Origin: Candidatus Zixiibacteriota bacterium
GTDB lineage: Bacteria > Zixibacteria > MSB-5A5 > GN15 > FEB-12
Direction of reading: 5' to 3'
Assembly: GCA_030642845.1 (NCBI GenBank)
Contig: DAOWMZ010000174.1
Coordinates: forward strand, 1-5,271
Length of the DNA: 5,271 nucleotides
Shown here: positions 1-5,271 of the stretch, one piece after another
Numbering within the stretch: the stretch's first letter is position 1
Layout: the number at the start of each line of letters is the position of its first letter
Translations under genes and position numbers: made by a program
Notes under the pieces: generated by a model
The model's input: the letters and a program-made list of their open reading frames with translations, nothing else
Database searches by the model: none
What the model was told of the DNA's origin: nothing

Positions 1-927
1 ATATCCAAACCAATTCCTGTTTCGGATATTTTAAGCCCATATTACTTAATAGCCACCCGTCATGAGGGATTAAACAATACAATAGGCATTGATACTTATG
101 ATATGAATATTTATGGAGCAATAATTTACCATGATGGAAGTATTTCCTCTCTTGTCAGGAAAAACCAAAATTCTATTTGCGGGACATCCGATGGTCATTA
201 CTATGATAAACTTTCACCGCAATTACTTTTAAGTTTTGATGGAATATTTACTGAATTATTTCTTGTTAGTACATATAATTGGAATCAATATTGTTATGAT
301 GGAGGGTTATTCATTGACACCTCCGGTTCAGAAATTATCATGCATAAATTAATCTCCGCCGATTCAACCGAAGAATTCTGGACTGTTCCTAATTATGGTT
401 TCTATGACTTAGTTTATGATTCAGATTACCCGGGATATTTCTTTGGTATCTCAAGTATTGATAATAATATTGTGCAGTTTAACGGATATGATGGTTCAGT
501 TCATGCCAGAAGTCAAAATCTTGGTACAGGTATGAAATACTGGGATAATCCCTATGATGACGGATCAACAAAGTTGATAGTTGTAGTGGATAATAATGTA
601 AAAATATATGGTCCCGGAATGGTAACGGATATTGAAGATAATCAGGATGAACAACAATTACCAACCAGCTTTACCCTCTCACAGCCATACCCGAATCCGT
701 TTAATGCCAGTCTTTCAATTCCGTTAGAGCTTAAGAATAAAGCTTTTACAACAATCGAAGCTTTCAATTTATTGGGCAGGAGAGTTGATGTTATCTATAA
801 TGATAATCTTAAACAGGGAGAGCATCAATTAACCTGGCACGCAAATGACTTTTCATCAGGGGTTTACCTTATAAAAGTCAGAGTAGATAATCAAACCCAA
901 ACAGCAAAGGCAATATTGCTCAAGTAG
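1..927 (+). CDS. Secreted protein with C-terminal T9SS type A sorting domain (5' partial)
   Basis: The reading frame is open from the first base to the TAG at 925-927, giving 308 visible residues. An ATG at 103 is in frame, but coding continues upstream of it without a stop, so the true start lies left of the window. The last 89 residues (from about base 658) form a type IX secretion C-terminal sorting domain: an LPTSFTLSQPYPNPFN opening, then a beta-rich stretch with the pattern LLGRRV, GEHQLTWHA, SGVYLIKV, ending in ILLK. In FCB bacteria this tail directs proteins across the outer membrane through the Por/T9SS machinery and is usually cleaved off. The part before it is rich in aromatic residues, Asp and Gly, with short strand-like units such as NNIVQFNGYDGS and NNVKIYGPG. 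These recall beta-propeller repeats, but that is only an inference. The cargo function is unknown. The sorting domain is confident. Confidence 0.88.
   Translation: MSKPIPVSDILSPYYLIATRHEGLNNTIGIDTYDMNIYGAIIYHDGSISSLVRKNQNSICGTSDGHYYDKLSPQLLLSFDGIFTELFLVSTYNWNQYCYDGGLFIDTSGSEIIMHKLISADSTEEFWTVPNYGFYDLVYDSDYPGYFFGISSIDNNIVQFNGYDGSVHARSQNLGTGMKYWDNPYDDGSTKLIVVVDNNVKIYGPGMVTDIEDNQDEQQLPTSFTLSQPYPNPFNASLSIPLELKNKAFTTIEAFNLLGRRVDVIYNDNLKQGEHQLTWHANDFSSGVYLIKVRVDNQTQTAKAILLK
658..924 (+). other. T9SS type A sorting domain (Por secretion tail) coding segment
   Basis: This is the sub-region of the upstream gene encoding the C-terminal sorting signal. It begins with LPTSFTLSQPYPNPFN, where the YPNPFN turn is the hallmark. 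It continues with two to three beta-strand pairs carrying the usual conserved Gly residues (LLGRR, QGEHQLTW, SGVYLIKV) and ends three bases before the stop codon. The acidic, Gln-rich linker just before it (EDNQDEQQ) separates the cargo from the tail. Confidence 0.88.
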
Positions 928-987
928 AATAATCTGATTTTCTCGTAAATTCTTACTCCACAATAAATCTTTACAATAATAACCGAT

Positions 988-1019
988 TTTGGTAATATAA
1001 TATGTTAAGGTTATATTTG
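988..1019 (+). promoter_or_regulatory. Possible Bacteroidota-type promoter (TTTG - 20 nt - TAnnTTTG)
   Basis: TTTG at 988-991 is followed after 20 bases by TATATTTG at 1012-1019. This fits the TTTG/TAnnTTTG (-33/-7) arrangement described for Bacteroides and Flavobacterium. It points toward ileS and would give a leader of about 175 bases carrying the downstream hairpins. A TATAAT hexamer at 996-1001 lies inside the same stretch; its best upstream partner is TTTACA at 970-975, 20 bases away, which is too far for a good sigma-70 promoter. Such motifs occur by chance in AT-rich DNA, so this is tentative. Confidence 0.3.
994..1017. repeat. AT-only inverted repeat
   Basis: AATATAA at 994-1000 and TTATATT at 1011-1017 are perfect reverse complements separated by 10 bases. 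The stem has only A-T pairs and overlaps the candidate promoter. It could be an operator-like dyad or chance in AT-rich sequence. There is no U-tract to make it a terminator. Confidence 0.3.
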
Positions 1020-1022
1020 GAA

Positions 1023-1048
1023 GGCAGGATCGCTAAAGGGATCCTGCC
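1023..1048. repeat. GC-rich perfect palindrome, possible dispersed REP-like element
   Basis: GGCAGGATC (1023-1031) and GATCCTGCC (1040-1048) form a perfect 9-bp stem around an 8-base loop, GCTAAAGG. No T-run follows, so a rho-independent terminator is not supported. The GC-rich block stands out from the AT-rich DNA on its left and is adjacent to two further stem-loops, a layout typical of dispersed intergenic palindromes. Only one copy lies in this window, so genome-wide repetition is inferred. Confidence 0.55.
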
Positions 1049-1064
1049 CTACGAAGATTAATGA

Positions 1065-1123
1065 GACAAGCTTAGCCTGTGGGCGGCGGATGTCCTCATC
1101 TGCCCCTTAATGGAAAACTTGTC
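1065..1123. repeat. Nested inverted repeat: GACAAG/CTTGTC ends around a GC-rich hairpin
   Basis: The ends GACAAG (1065-1070) and CTTGTC (1118-1123) are reverse complements. Between them is an imperfect stem pairing 1082-1092 with 1097-1106 around a TCCT loop; it has one G-U pair and one bulged C at 1084. The whole could fold as a two-level structure or mark the edges of a small non-coding element. No reading frame or transposase is associated with it. Confidence 0.45.
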
Positions 1124-1151
1124 GAAAGTCATCCGCCCAGGCGGATTCGAC
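1121..1151. repeat. Bulged palindrome with GTCGA/TCGAC and ATCCGCC/GGCGGAT arms
   Basis: Outer arms GTCGA (1121-1125) and TCGAC (1147-1151) enclose inner arms ATCCGCC (1131-1137) and GGCGGAT (1140-1146). A 5-base bulge, AAGTC, lies on the left side. The CATCCGCCC at 1130-1138 also nearly complements GGGCGGCGGATG at 1081-1092, so this hairpin and the preceding one could pair in alternative ways. It overlaps the CTTGTC arm of the nested repeat. Confidence 0.5.
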
Positions 1152-1202
1152 CTACTAAGATGATTTGTTTGTTGATAATGAAACTGAAAAAGAGAAGCTA
1201 AA

Positions 1203-4200
1203 ATGAGTTTTGACACACTAAAAGAGAATTTTTCACTCCCCGAAGCCGAAGAAAAGATACTGGAATTTTGGGATAAAAACGATGTCTTTAATAAGTCGCA
1301 GGTAGCTGCTAAAGACCGCCCCCATTTTGTATTCTATGAAGGCCCCCCCACAGCCAACGGCCGCCCTGGTATTCACCATATAATATCACGCACGGTCAAA
1401 GATCTCATTTGCCGTTTTCAATATATGAAAGGATTCCGCGTTGATCGTAAAGGCGGCTGGGATACCCACGGCCTTCCGGTTGAAATTGAAGTTGAAAAAC
1501 AGCTCAAGCTGAAATCCAAACAGGAAATAATTGAATACGGTATCGATAAATTTAATCAAAAATGTAAAGACTCTGTCTTTAAATATCTCGATGACTGGAA
1601 CGTAATCACCCGCAGGACAGGTTACTGGCTCGACCTTGATAATGCCTATATAACTTTGAAAAATGATTATATCGAAACGGTTTGGTGGATTCTCAAAAAT
1701 TTCTTCGATAGGAATCTGATCTACAAAGGTCACAAAATCGTTCCCTTCTGCCCTCGTTGCGGAACCGGGCTTTCCAGTCATGAAGTAGCACAGGGATATG
1801 AAGAAGTAAGAGACCCCTCGATTTTTATTAAAGTTAAAGCAGCCGATGATGATTTTTATTATTTGGTCTGGACCACTACCCCCTGGACGTTGCCTTCGAA
1901 TGCCGCTCTCTGCATGAAACCGGATGCCGACTATGTTATGGTTGAACATGAAGGGGAAAAACTTGTTCTGGCTGAAGCGTTGGTTGAAAAAGTTTTTGGC
2001 GAACCCAGGAATGTCCTGGGCAAATATAAAGGTAAGGACTTTTTAAATCGAAAATATGAACCCCTATTTGATTTTTATAAACAAGATCAGGATAAGGCAT
2101 ACTTTGTATTAAATGCTGATTTTGTCACTCTCGAAGATGGTACCGGGATTGTTCATGCTGCTCCCGGATTTGGTGCTGATGATTATGAAATTGGCAAAAA
2201 ACATAATCTGCCAGTTTTTCAAGCTATTGAACCCAATGGGATTTTTAAGGATTTAGCTGGCCCGTATGCCGGGATGTTTATCAAGGATGCCGATCCGCTG
2301 ATTATCAAAGATCTTAAAAGTACCGGCAAGGTTTTTAAAAAAGAAATCTATGAACATAACTATCCACATTGTTGGCGATGTCATTCACCGTTGATTTATA
2401 TCGCCCGGCAGTCATGGTATATCAAAACGACCCAGTTTAAAGAGCAGTTGATCAAAAATAATAATGCTATCAATTGGTACCCCGATGAAATCCGCACCGG
2501 TCGGATGCTCAACTGGCTGGAAAATAATGTTGACTGGGCCTTATCACGCGAACGGTTTTGGGGAACGCCGCTTCCGATCTGGGTTTGCGATGATAAAAAT
2601 TGCGGTAAATTAAAATGTGTCGGTTCGATTGAACAACTCCGCAAAGAGGGGATCGATGTCCCCGAAGAAGTTGACCTTCACAAACCGATGATGGATGATA
2701 TAAAACTGAACTGCGACTGTGGCGGTACAATGACCCGTGTGCCGGAAGTTATCGATGTCTGGTTTGATTCCGGAGCGATGCCCTATGCCCAGTGGCATTA
2801 TCCGTTTGAAAACAAAGAAGAGTTTGAAGTAAAATATCCGGCGCAGTTTATCTCCGAAGCGGTCGATCAGACCAGGGGCTGGTTCTATTCATTATTGGCA
2901 ATTTCAACCATACTCTTTGATAAACCGCCGTTTGAGAATGTGATCGTCCTGGAATTCATACTTGATAAAATGGGCAAGAAGATGTCCAAGCACGTTGGAA
3001 ATGTCACCGATCCGTTTGAACTGACCAACAAATTCGGAGCCGACCCGATCCGATGGTATCTGGTTTCTACTTCCAATCTCTGGAGTCCCACTCGCTTTAA
3101 TGAAGACGAAGTTCTCAAAGAAGTGATCAGAACATATTTTGATACTTTTCGCAATACATATTCTTTCTTTGCCCTGTATTCCAATATTGATAAGGTATCA
3201 GAAAAGGCAATAGAGGCCGGTCAATCGGTCGAAGAATATTTAGAAAGTAAAGCGGGCGAACCGGATAGATTCGACCTCTGGATAATGTCCCGTTATAACA
3301 GCCTTATCAAAGATGTATCAAATAATTTTAATGAATACAAGATCACCAGCACTGTTAGAATGATTCAGAGTTTTGTAATCGACGAACTCTCCAACTGGTA
3401 TGTCCGCAACAATCGCCGCCGGTTCTGGGCGAAAGGGGATGACCCGTCAAAGATGAGAGCCTATCTTACTCTATATAAAGTTCTCGTTGGCATTTGCCGT
3501 CTTACCGCTCCGGTTACCCCGATGGTATCAGAGTTAATCTGGCAGGAATTGGTCAACACTCAAAAAAGTATTGACAATGGTAATCTGTCAGTTCACATGA
3601 CCGGTTATCCTGAAGTTGACGAAAGTCTGATCAATAAAGATCTCGAAGAAACAATGGGATTAGCAGAAAAGATTGTCTCTCTTGGCAGAGCATCAAGATC
3701 GCGCAAGAATCTTAAAGTGCGCCAACCGTTATCTCAACTTTTGGTATCACTACCGGAAAATATGAATATGGATAAACTCTCCGGCTATCTCAATATCATT
3801 AAGGATGAATTAAACATAAAAGAAATTACCGGAGCTGAAGGCCTTGATGAATATGTTTCCTATTCGGGCAAGCTCAATTTCAAAACAGCCGGTCCAAAAC
3901 TTGGCAAAAAAGTAAAAATTGCTGCTCCGATAATTGAAAAACTTGACAACGAGACAATAAAACAATTTGTCAAAAAGGGTGAATTGGTATTAAATATTGA
4001 AGGGGAAGATATCACTCTTACCAATGAAGAGGTGATGATAAGCCGCAACGAACGGGAAGGTTTTGTCGTAGAGAGTGATGGAGATGTGACTGTGGCTCTC
4101 GTGACTGAATTAAATGATGATTTAATCGACGAAGGTTTTGCCCGGGAAGTTGTAAATAAAATTCAAAATATGAGAAAAAGTTCTGGATTTGATGTTACTG

Positions 4201-4385
4201 ATTATATTACCGTAGTAATAGGTTCTGGTGATCGTCTTAAAAAAGCGATTAAGAACTACGAAGAGTTTATCCGGCGGGAAACGCTGGCAAACAGTATCAG
4301 CTTTGCCGATGACGAAATTATGGATGCTGGTCAAGAGTGGAATATCAACGGCGAGAAAACATCAATCGTTGTCGCCAAAGCATAA
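1203..4385 (+). CDS. ileS: Isoleucine--tRNA ligase, type 2 (eukaryote-like), with swapped GxHH signature
   Basis: A 1060-residue cytoplasmic class I synthetase that joins isoleucine to tRNA-Ile using ATP. The ATG at 1203 is the first in-frame start after a TGA at 1185, with a modest purine-rich site (AGAGAAG, 1191-1197). Residues 56-59 (GIHH, within GPPTANGRPGIHH) occupy the HxGH signature. DTHGLPVE is at 87-94. The CP1 editing domain spans about 200-390, with WTTTPWTLPSN at 223-233 and the GTGIVHAAPGFGADDYE segment around 313-329, whose Asp pair (326-327) matches the editing-site aspartate region. Cys pairs at 183/186, 390/393, 462/467 and 504/506 suggest zinc knuckles. SRERFWGTPLPIW is at 448-460 and KMSKH at 593-597. 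The anticodon-binding helical region includes LSNWYVRNNRRRFW (729-742). The C-terminus (DEGFAREVVNKIQNMRKSSGFD, near 976-997) and the lack of a C-terminal Cys cluster indicate type 2. All catalytic regions are present, so it is expected to be active. It is probably first in an operon with the next two genes. Confidence 0.97.
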   Translation: MSFDTLKENFSLPEAEEKILEFWDKNDVFNKSQVAAKDRPHFVFYEGPPTANGRPGIHHIISRTVKDLICRFQYMKGFRVDRKGGWDTHGLPVEIEVEKQLKLKSKQEIIEYGIDKFNQKCKDSVFKYLDDWNVITRRTGYWLDLDNAYITLKNDYIETVWWILKNFFDRNLIYKGHKIVPFCPRCGTGLSSHEVAQGYEEVRDPSIFIKVKAADDDFYYLVWTTTPWTLPSNAALCMKPDADYVMVEHEGEKLVLAEALVEKVFGEPRNVLGKYKGKDFLNRKYEPLFDFYKQDQDKAYFVLNADFVTLEDGTGIVHAAPGFGADDYEIGKKHNLPVFQAIEPNGIFKDLAGPYAGMFIKDADPLIIKDLKSTGKVFKKEIYEHNYPHCWRCHSPLIYIARQSWYIKTTQFKEQLIKNNNAINWYPDEIRTGRMLNWLENNVDWALSRERFWGTPLPIWVCDDKNCGKLKCVGSIEQLRKEGIDVPEEVDLHKPMMDDIKLNCDCGGTMTRVPEVIDVWFDSGAMPYAQWHYPFENKEEFEVKYPAQFISEAVDQTRGWFYSLLAISTILFDKPPFENVIVLEFILDKMGKKMSKHVGNVTDPFELTNKFGADPIRWYLVSTSNLWSPTRFNEDEVLKEVIRTYFDTFRNTYSFFALYSNIDKVSEKAIEAGQSVEEYLESKAGEPDRFDLWIMSRYNSLIKDVSNNFNEYKITSTVRMIQSFVIDELSNWYVRNNRRRFWAKGDDPSKMRAYLTLYKVLVGICRLTAPVTPMVSELIWQELVNTQKSIDNGNLSVHMTGYPEVDESLINKDLEETMGLAEKIVSLGRASRSRKNLKVRQPLSQLLVSLPENMNMDKLSGYLNIIKDELNIKEITGAEGLDEYVSYSGKLNFKTAGPKLGKKVKIAAPIIEKLDNETIKQFVKKGELVLNIEGEDITLTNEEVMISRNEREGFVVESDGDVTVALVTELNDDLIDEGFAREVVNKIQNMRKSSGFDVTDYITVVIGSGDRLKKAIKNYEEFIRRETLANSISFADDEIMDAGQEWNINGEKTSIVVAKA

Positions 4386-4389
4386 GGAT

Positions 4390-4394
4390 AGGAG
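4390..4394 (+). promoter_or_regulatory. Ribosome binding site of the zinc-finger gene
   Basis: AGGAG lies six bases before the ATG at 4401 and is within the 15-base gap after the ileS stop. This strong Shine-Dalgarno match fixes the start of the zinc-finger gene and supports co-transcription with ileS. Confidence 0.75.
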
Positions 4395-4400
4395 TTCCGT

Positions 4401-4793
4401 ATGAGAACACGGGACAAGGATATGTATCGGAAGCTGCTGCTTTCCAAGAGAAAAGCCCTGCTTGAGGATATGGATCATCATATGGATTCGCAGGTTTCGA
4501 CTACTATCAAAGAGTCAACAGGTGATATTTCATCTTATTCGTACCACATGGCTGATCAGGGAACTGATGCTATGGAACGCGAAAAAGCCTTTATGTTTGC
4601 ATCTCGGTCAGGCCGACTGATTTATCACATTGATGAGGCATTGCGGAGAATCGATGAAGGTACTTACGGCAAGTGTGCTGTCTGTGGAAAAGAGATCAGC
4701 CGCCAACGTCTGAAAGCTGTGCCCCATGCAAGAATGTGTATCGAGTGCAAATCATCTGAAGAGGAAAAGAAACCTGGACGCAAAAAAAAATAA
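4401..4793 (+). CDS. TraR/DksA family zinc-finger protein (RNA polymerase-binding type)
   Basis: A 130-residue protein whose family members bind the secondary channel of RNA polymerase and modulate initiation, often with ppGpp. The N-terminal half (about 5-85) is predicted helical coiled coil. The C-terminal C4 zinc finger has Cys 92 and 95 (CAVCG) and Cys 113 and 116 (CIEC), joined by the family pattern GKEISRQRLKAVPHARM. At the coiled-coil tip E. coli DksA carries D-x-x-D-x-A; here the region reads DQGTDAMERE (52-61), with Asp 52, Asp 56 and Ala 57, so the spacing differs and resembles other TraR/DksA subfamilies (YocK/YteA-like). True DksA activity is therefore not assured and no symbol is given. 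It lies 15 bases after ileS with a good ribosome site. Its lysine-rich end (GRKKK) is encoded over nine consecutive A's. It overlaps the likely 5' end of lspA. Confidence 0.92.
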   Translation: MRTRDKDMYRKLLLSKRKALLEDMDHHMDSQVSTTIKESTGDISSYSYHMADQGTDAMEREKAFMFASRSGRLIYHIDEALRRIDEGTYGKCAVCGKEISRQRLKAVPHARMCIECKSSEEEKKPGRKKK

Positions 4794-5271
4794 CACCCTG
4801 ATCTGGTCATCGGTCATACTGATTGTTGTTCTGTTGTCTGATCAGCTTACCAAACTATGGGCCGTTAGCAGCCTTGCCGGAGAATCATCGATGGAGGTGA
4901 TAGGGCAGTTTTTCATGCTCACCCTTGTTTATAACGAAGGGGGAGCAATGGGGACAAATTTTGGTTCATCAACCTACTATTTAATCTCATCGATATTTAT
5001 TCTGTTGTTTGTCTTTTATTACATCTACGCCAACCGTCATAATGCCAGTTTTGCATACCCGATGGCTTTTATCGCCGGAGGAGCAATTGGCAATATTATT
5101 GACAGAATACGCCTGGGACAGGTGATCGATTTTTTGGATGTTGATTTTTTTGATATTAGAATAGGTGATTTTATTCTTGAACGATGGTGGACGTTTAATA
5201 TCGCAGATGCAGCCATTACCTGTTCGATAGTCTATCTAATAACATATATGCTCTTCTTCCACAAAGTACAC
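4726..5271 (+). CDS. lspA: Lipoprotein signal peptidase (signal peptidase II), 3' partial
   Basis: An inner-membrane aspartyl peptidase that cuts diacylated prolipoproteins before the lipidated cysteine. The frame is open to the window edge; most of the protein is visible and the family's fourth membrane helix is nearly complete (ending LFFHKVH), so probably only a few residues are missing. Family signatures are SDQLTKLWA after the first helix, VYNEGGAMG, GNIIDRIRLG, VIDFLD with the catalytic Asp codon at 5128-5130, and FNIADAAI with the second catalytic Asp codon at 5206-5208. Four hydrophobic segments are apparent. The start is uncertain. The only in-frame ATG/GTG/TTG near the expected N-terminus is the ATG at 4726, overlapping the zinc-finger gene by 68 bases and lacking a convincing ribosome site. 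A CTG at 4774 has a better-placed GAGGA and would give a more typical N-terminus. The gene is third in the putative operon. Confidence 0.93.
   Translation, partial: MQECVSSANHLKRKRNLDAKKNNTLIWSSVILIVVLLSDQLTKLWAVSSLAGESSMEVIGQFFMLTLVYNEGGAMGTNFGSSTYYLISSIFILLFVFYYIYANRHNASFAYPMAFIAGGAIGNIIDRIRLGQVIDFLDVDFFDIRIGDFILERWWTFNIADAAITCSIVYLITYMLFFHKVH
4761..4776 (+). promoter_or_regulatory. Candidate Shine-Dalgarno and CTG start for lspA
   Basis: GAGGA at 4761-4765 is followed after eight bases by CTG at 4774-4776, in frame with lspA. Starting here, LspA would begin M-D-A-K-K-N-N-T-L-I-W, a typical short basic leader before its first helix, and the catalytic aspartates would fall at residues 119 and 145, close to E. 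coli numbering (123 and 141). CTG starts are rare, so this is an alternative to the ATG at 4726. Confidence 0.3.
4782..4790 (+). other. Run of nine A's at the zinc-finger gene / lspA junction
   Basis: Nine consecutive A's encode the final KKK of the zinc-finger protein just before its TAA (4791-4793). lspA is read in the +1 frame relative to that gene, and its frame is open across the run. Loss of one A in a transcript, or +1 ribosomal slippage, would therefore read from the zinc-finger protein directly into LspA. The run is seen directly; any slippage is inference. Confidence 0.6.

Noticed and set aside
103..105. ATG at 103 as the start of the sorting-domain gene
   Set aside because: The frame is open and protein-like upstream to base 1, there is no purine-rich ribosome site, and no signal peptide follows the ATG. 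The gene most likely begins outside the window.
479..664. A 61-codon minus-strand open frame within the sorting-domain gene
   Set aside because: It is antisense to a real gene, with no ribosome site or recognisable protein sequence.
1023..1060. The 1023-1048 palindrome as a rho-independent terminator for the upstream gene
   Set aside because: The stem is followed by CCTACGAAGATT rather than a T-run, and it lies about 95 bases past the stop codon.
1020..1202. T-box riboswitch upstream of ileS
   Set aside because: No T-box core sequence or specifier-loop arrangement is visible, and T-boxes are mostly a Firmicutes/Actinobacteria feature, which does not fit the rest of the window.
928..1202. 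A small gene or CRISPR array in the intergenic gap
   Set aside because: There is no protein-like frame with a ribosome site, and the palindromes are different units without regularly spaced direct repeats.
1343..1349. Run of seven C's early in ileS as a possible slippage or phase-variation site
   Set aside because: The ileS frame is intact and conserved on both sides; the run encodes part of the usual GPP motif and nothing useful is made in another frame.
1386..1949. A 187-codon open frame on the minus strand inside ileS
   Set aside because: It lies wholly antisense to a well-conserved ileS region and its translation shows no family pattern. The same applies to the shorter minus-strand frames at 2396-2644, 2509-2730, 2610-2798, 2885-3184, 3860-4048 and 4122-4334.

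Overview
The window holds four protein-coding genes, all on the + strand, plus one repeat-rich intergenic gap. From left to right: (1) the 3' end of a gene for a secreted protein with a C-terminal type IX secretion (T9SS type A) sorting domain, 1-927, with its start outside the window; (2) a 275-base gap, 928-1202, with several GC-rich inverted repeats and a possible Bacteroidota-type promoter; (3) a complete ileS, 1203-4385; (4) a complete small TraR/DksA-type zinc-finger gene, 4401-4793; (5) lspA, signal peptidase II, which overlaps the end of the zinc-finger gene and runs off the right edge.

Organism. The T9SS tail (YPNPFN motif followed by a short beta-sandwich ending in a conserved hydrophobic strand), the moderate to low GC, the eukaryote-like (type 2) IleRS and the order ileS - traR/dksA - lspA together suggest a bacterium of the Fibrobacterota-Chlorobiota-Bacteroidota (FCB) superphylum or a related candidate phylum (Zixibacteria, Marinimicrobia, KSB1 or Ignavibacteria-like). 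The phylum cannot be fixed from this sequence alone. The order ileS-dksA-lspA is familiar from Bacteroidota-type genomes.

How the genes relate. ileS, the zinc-finger gene and lspA look like one transcription unit: the first gap is 15 bases, and the zinc-finger gene overlaps or directly abuts lspA. IleRS charges tRNA-Ile, the TraR/DksA-like protein probably modulates RNA polymerase, and LspA removes signal peptides from lipoproteins. The sorting-domain gene upstream appears to be a separate unit, visibly more AT-rich and divided from ileS by the repeat block.

Most notable points. The IleRS class I signature reads G-I-H-H rather than H-x-G-H, a swapped motif reported in some type 2 IleRS enzymes and linked there to extreme mupirocin resistance. 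lspA has no ordinary start codon near its first membrane helix; the junction carries a run of nine A's at which a +1 shift would fuse the zinc-finger protein to LspA, and a CTG codon with a Shine-Dalgarno-like sequence upstream. I found no CRISPR array, tRNA, rRNA or insertion sequence.
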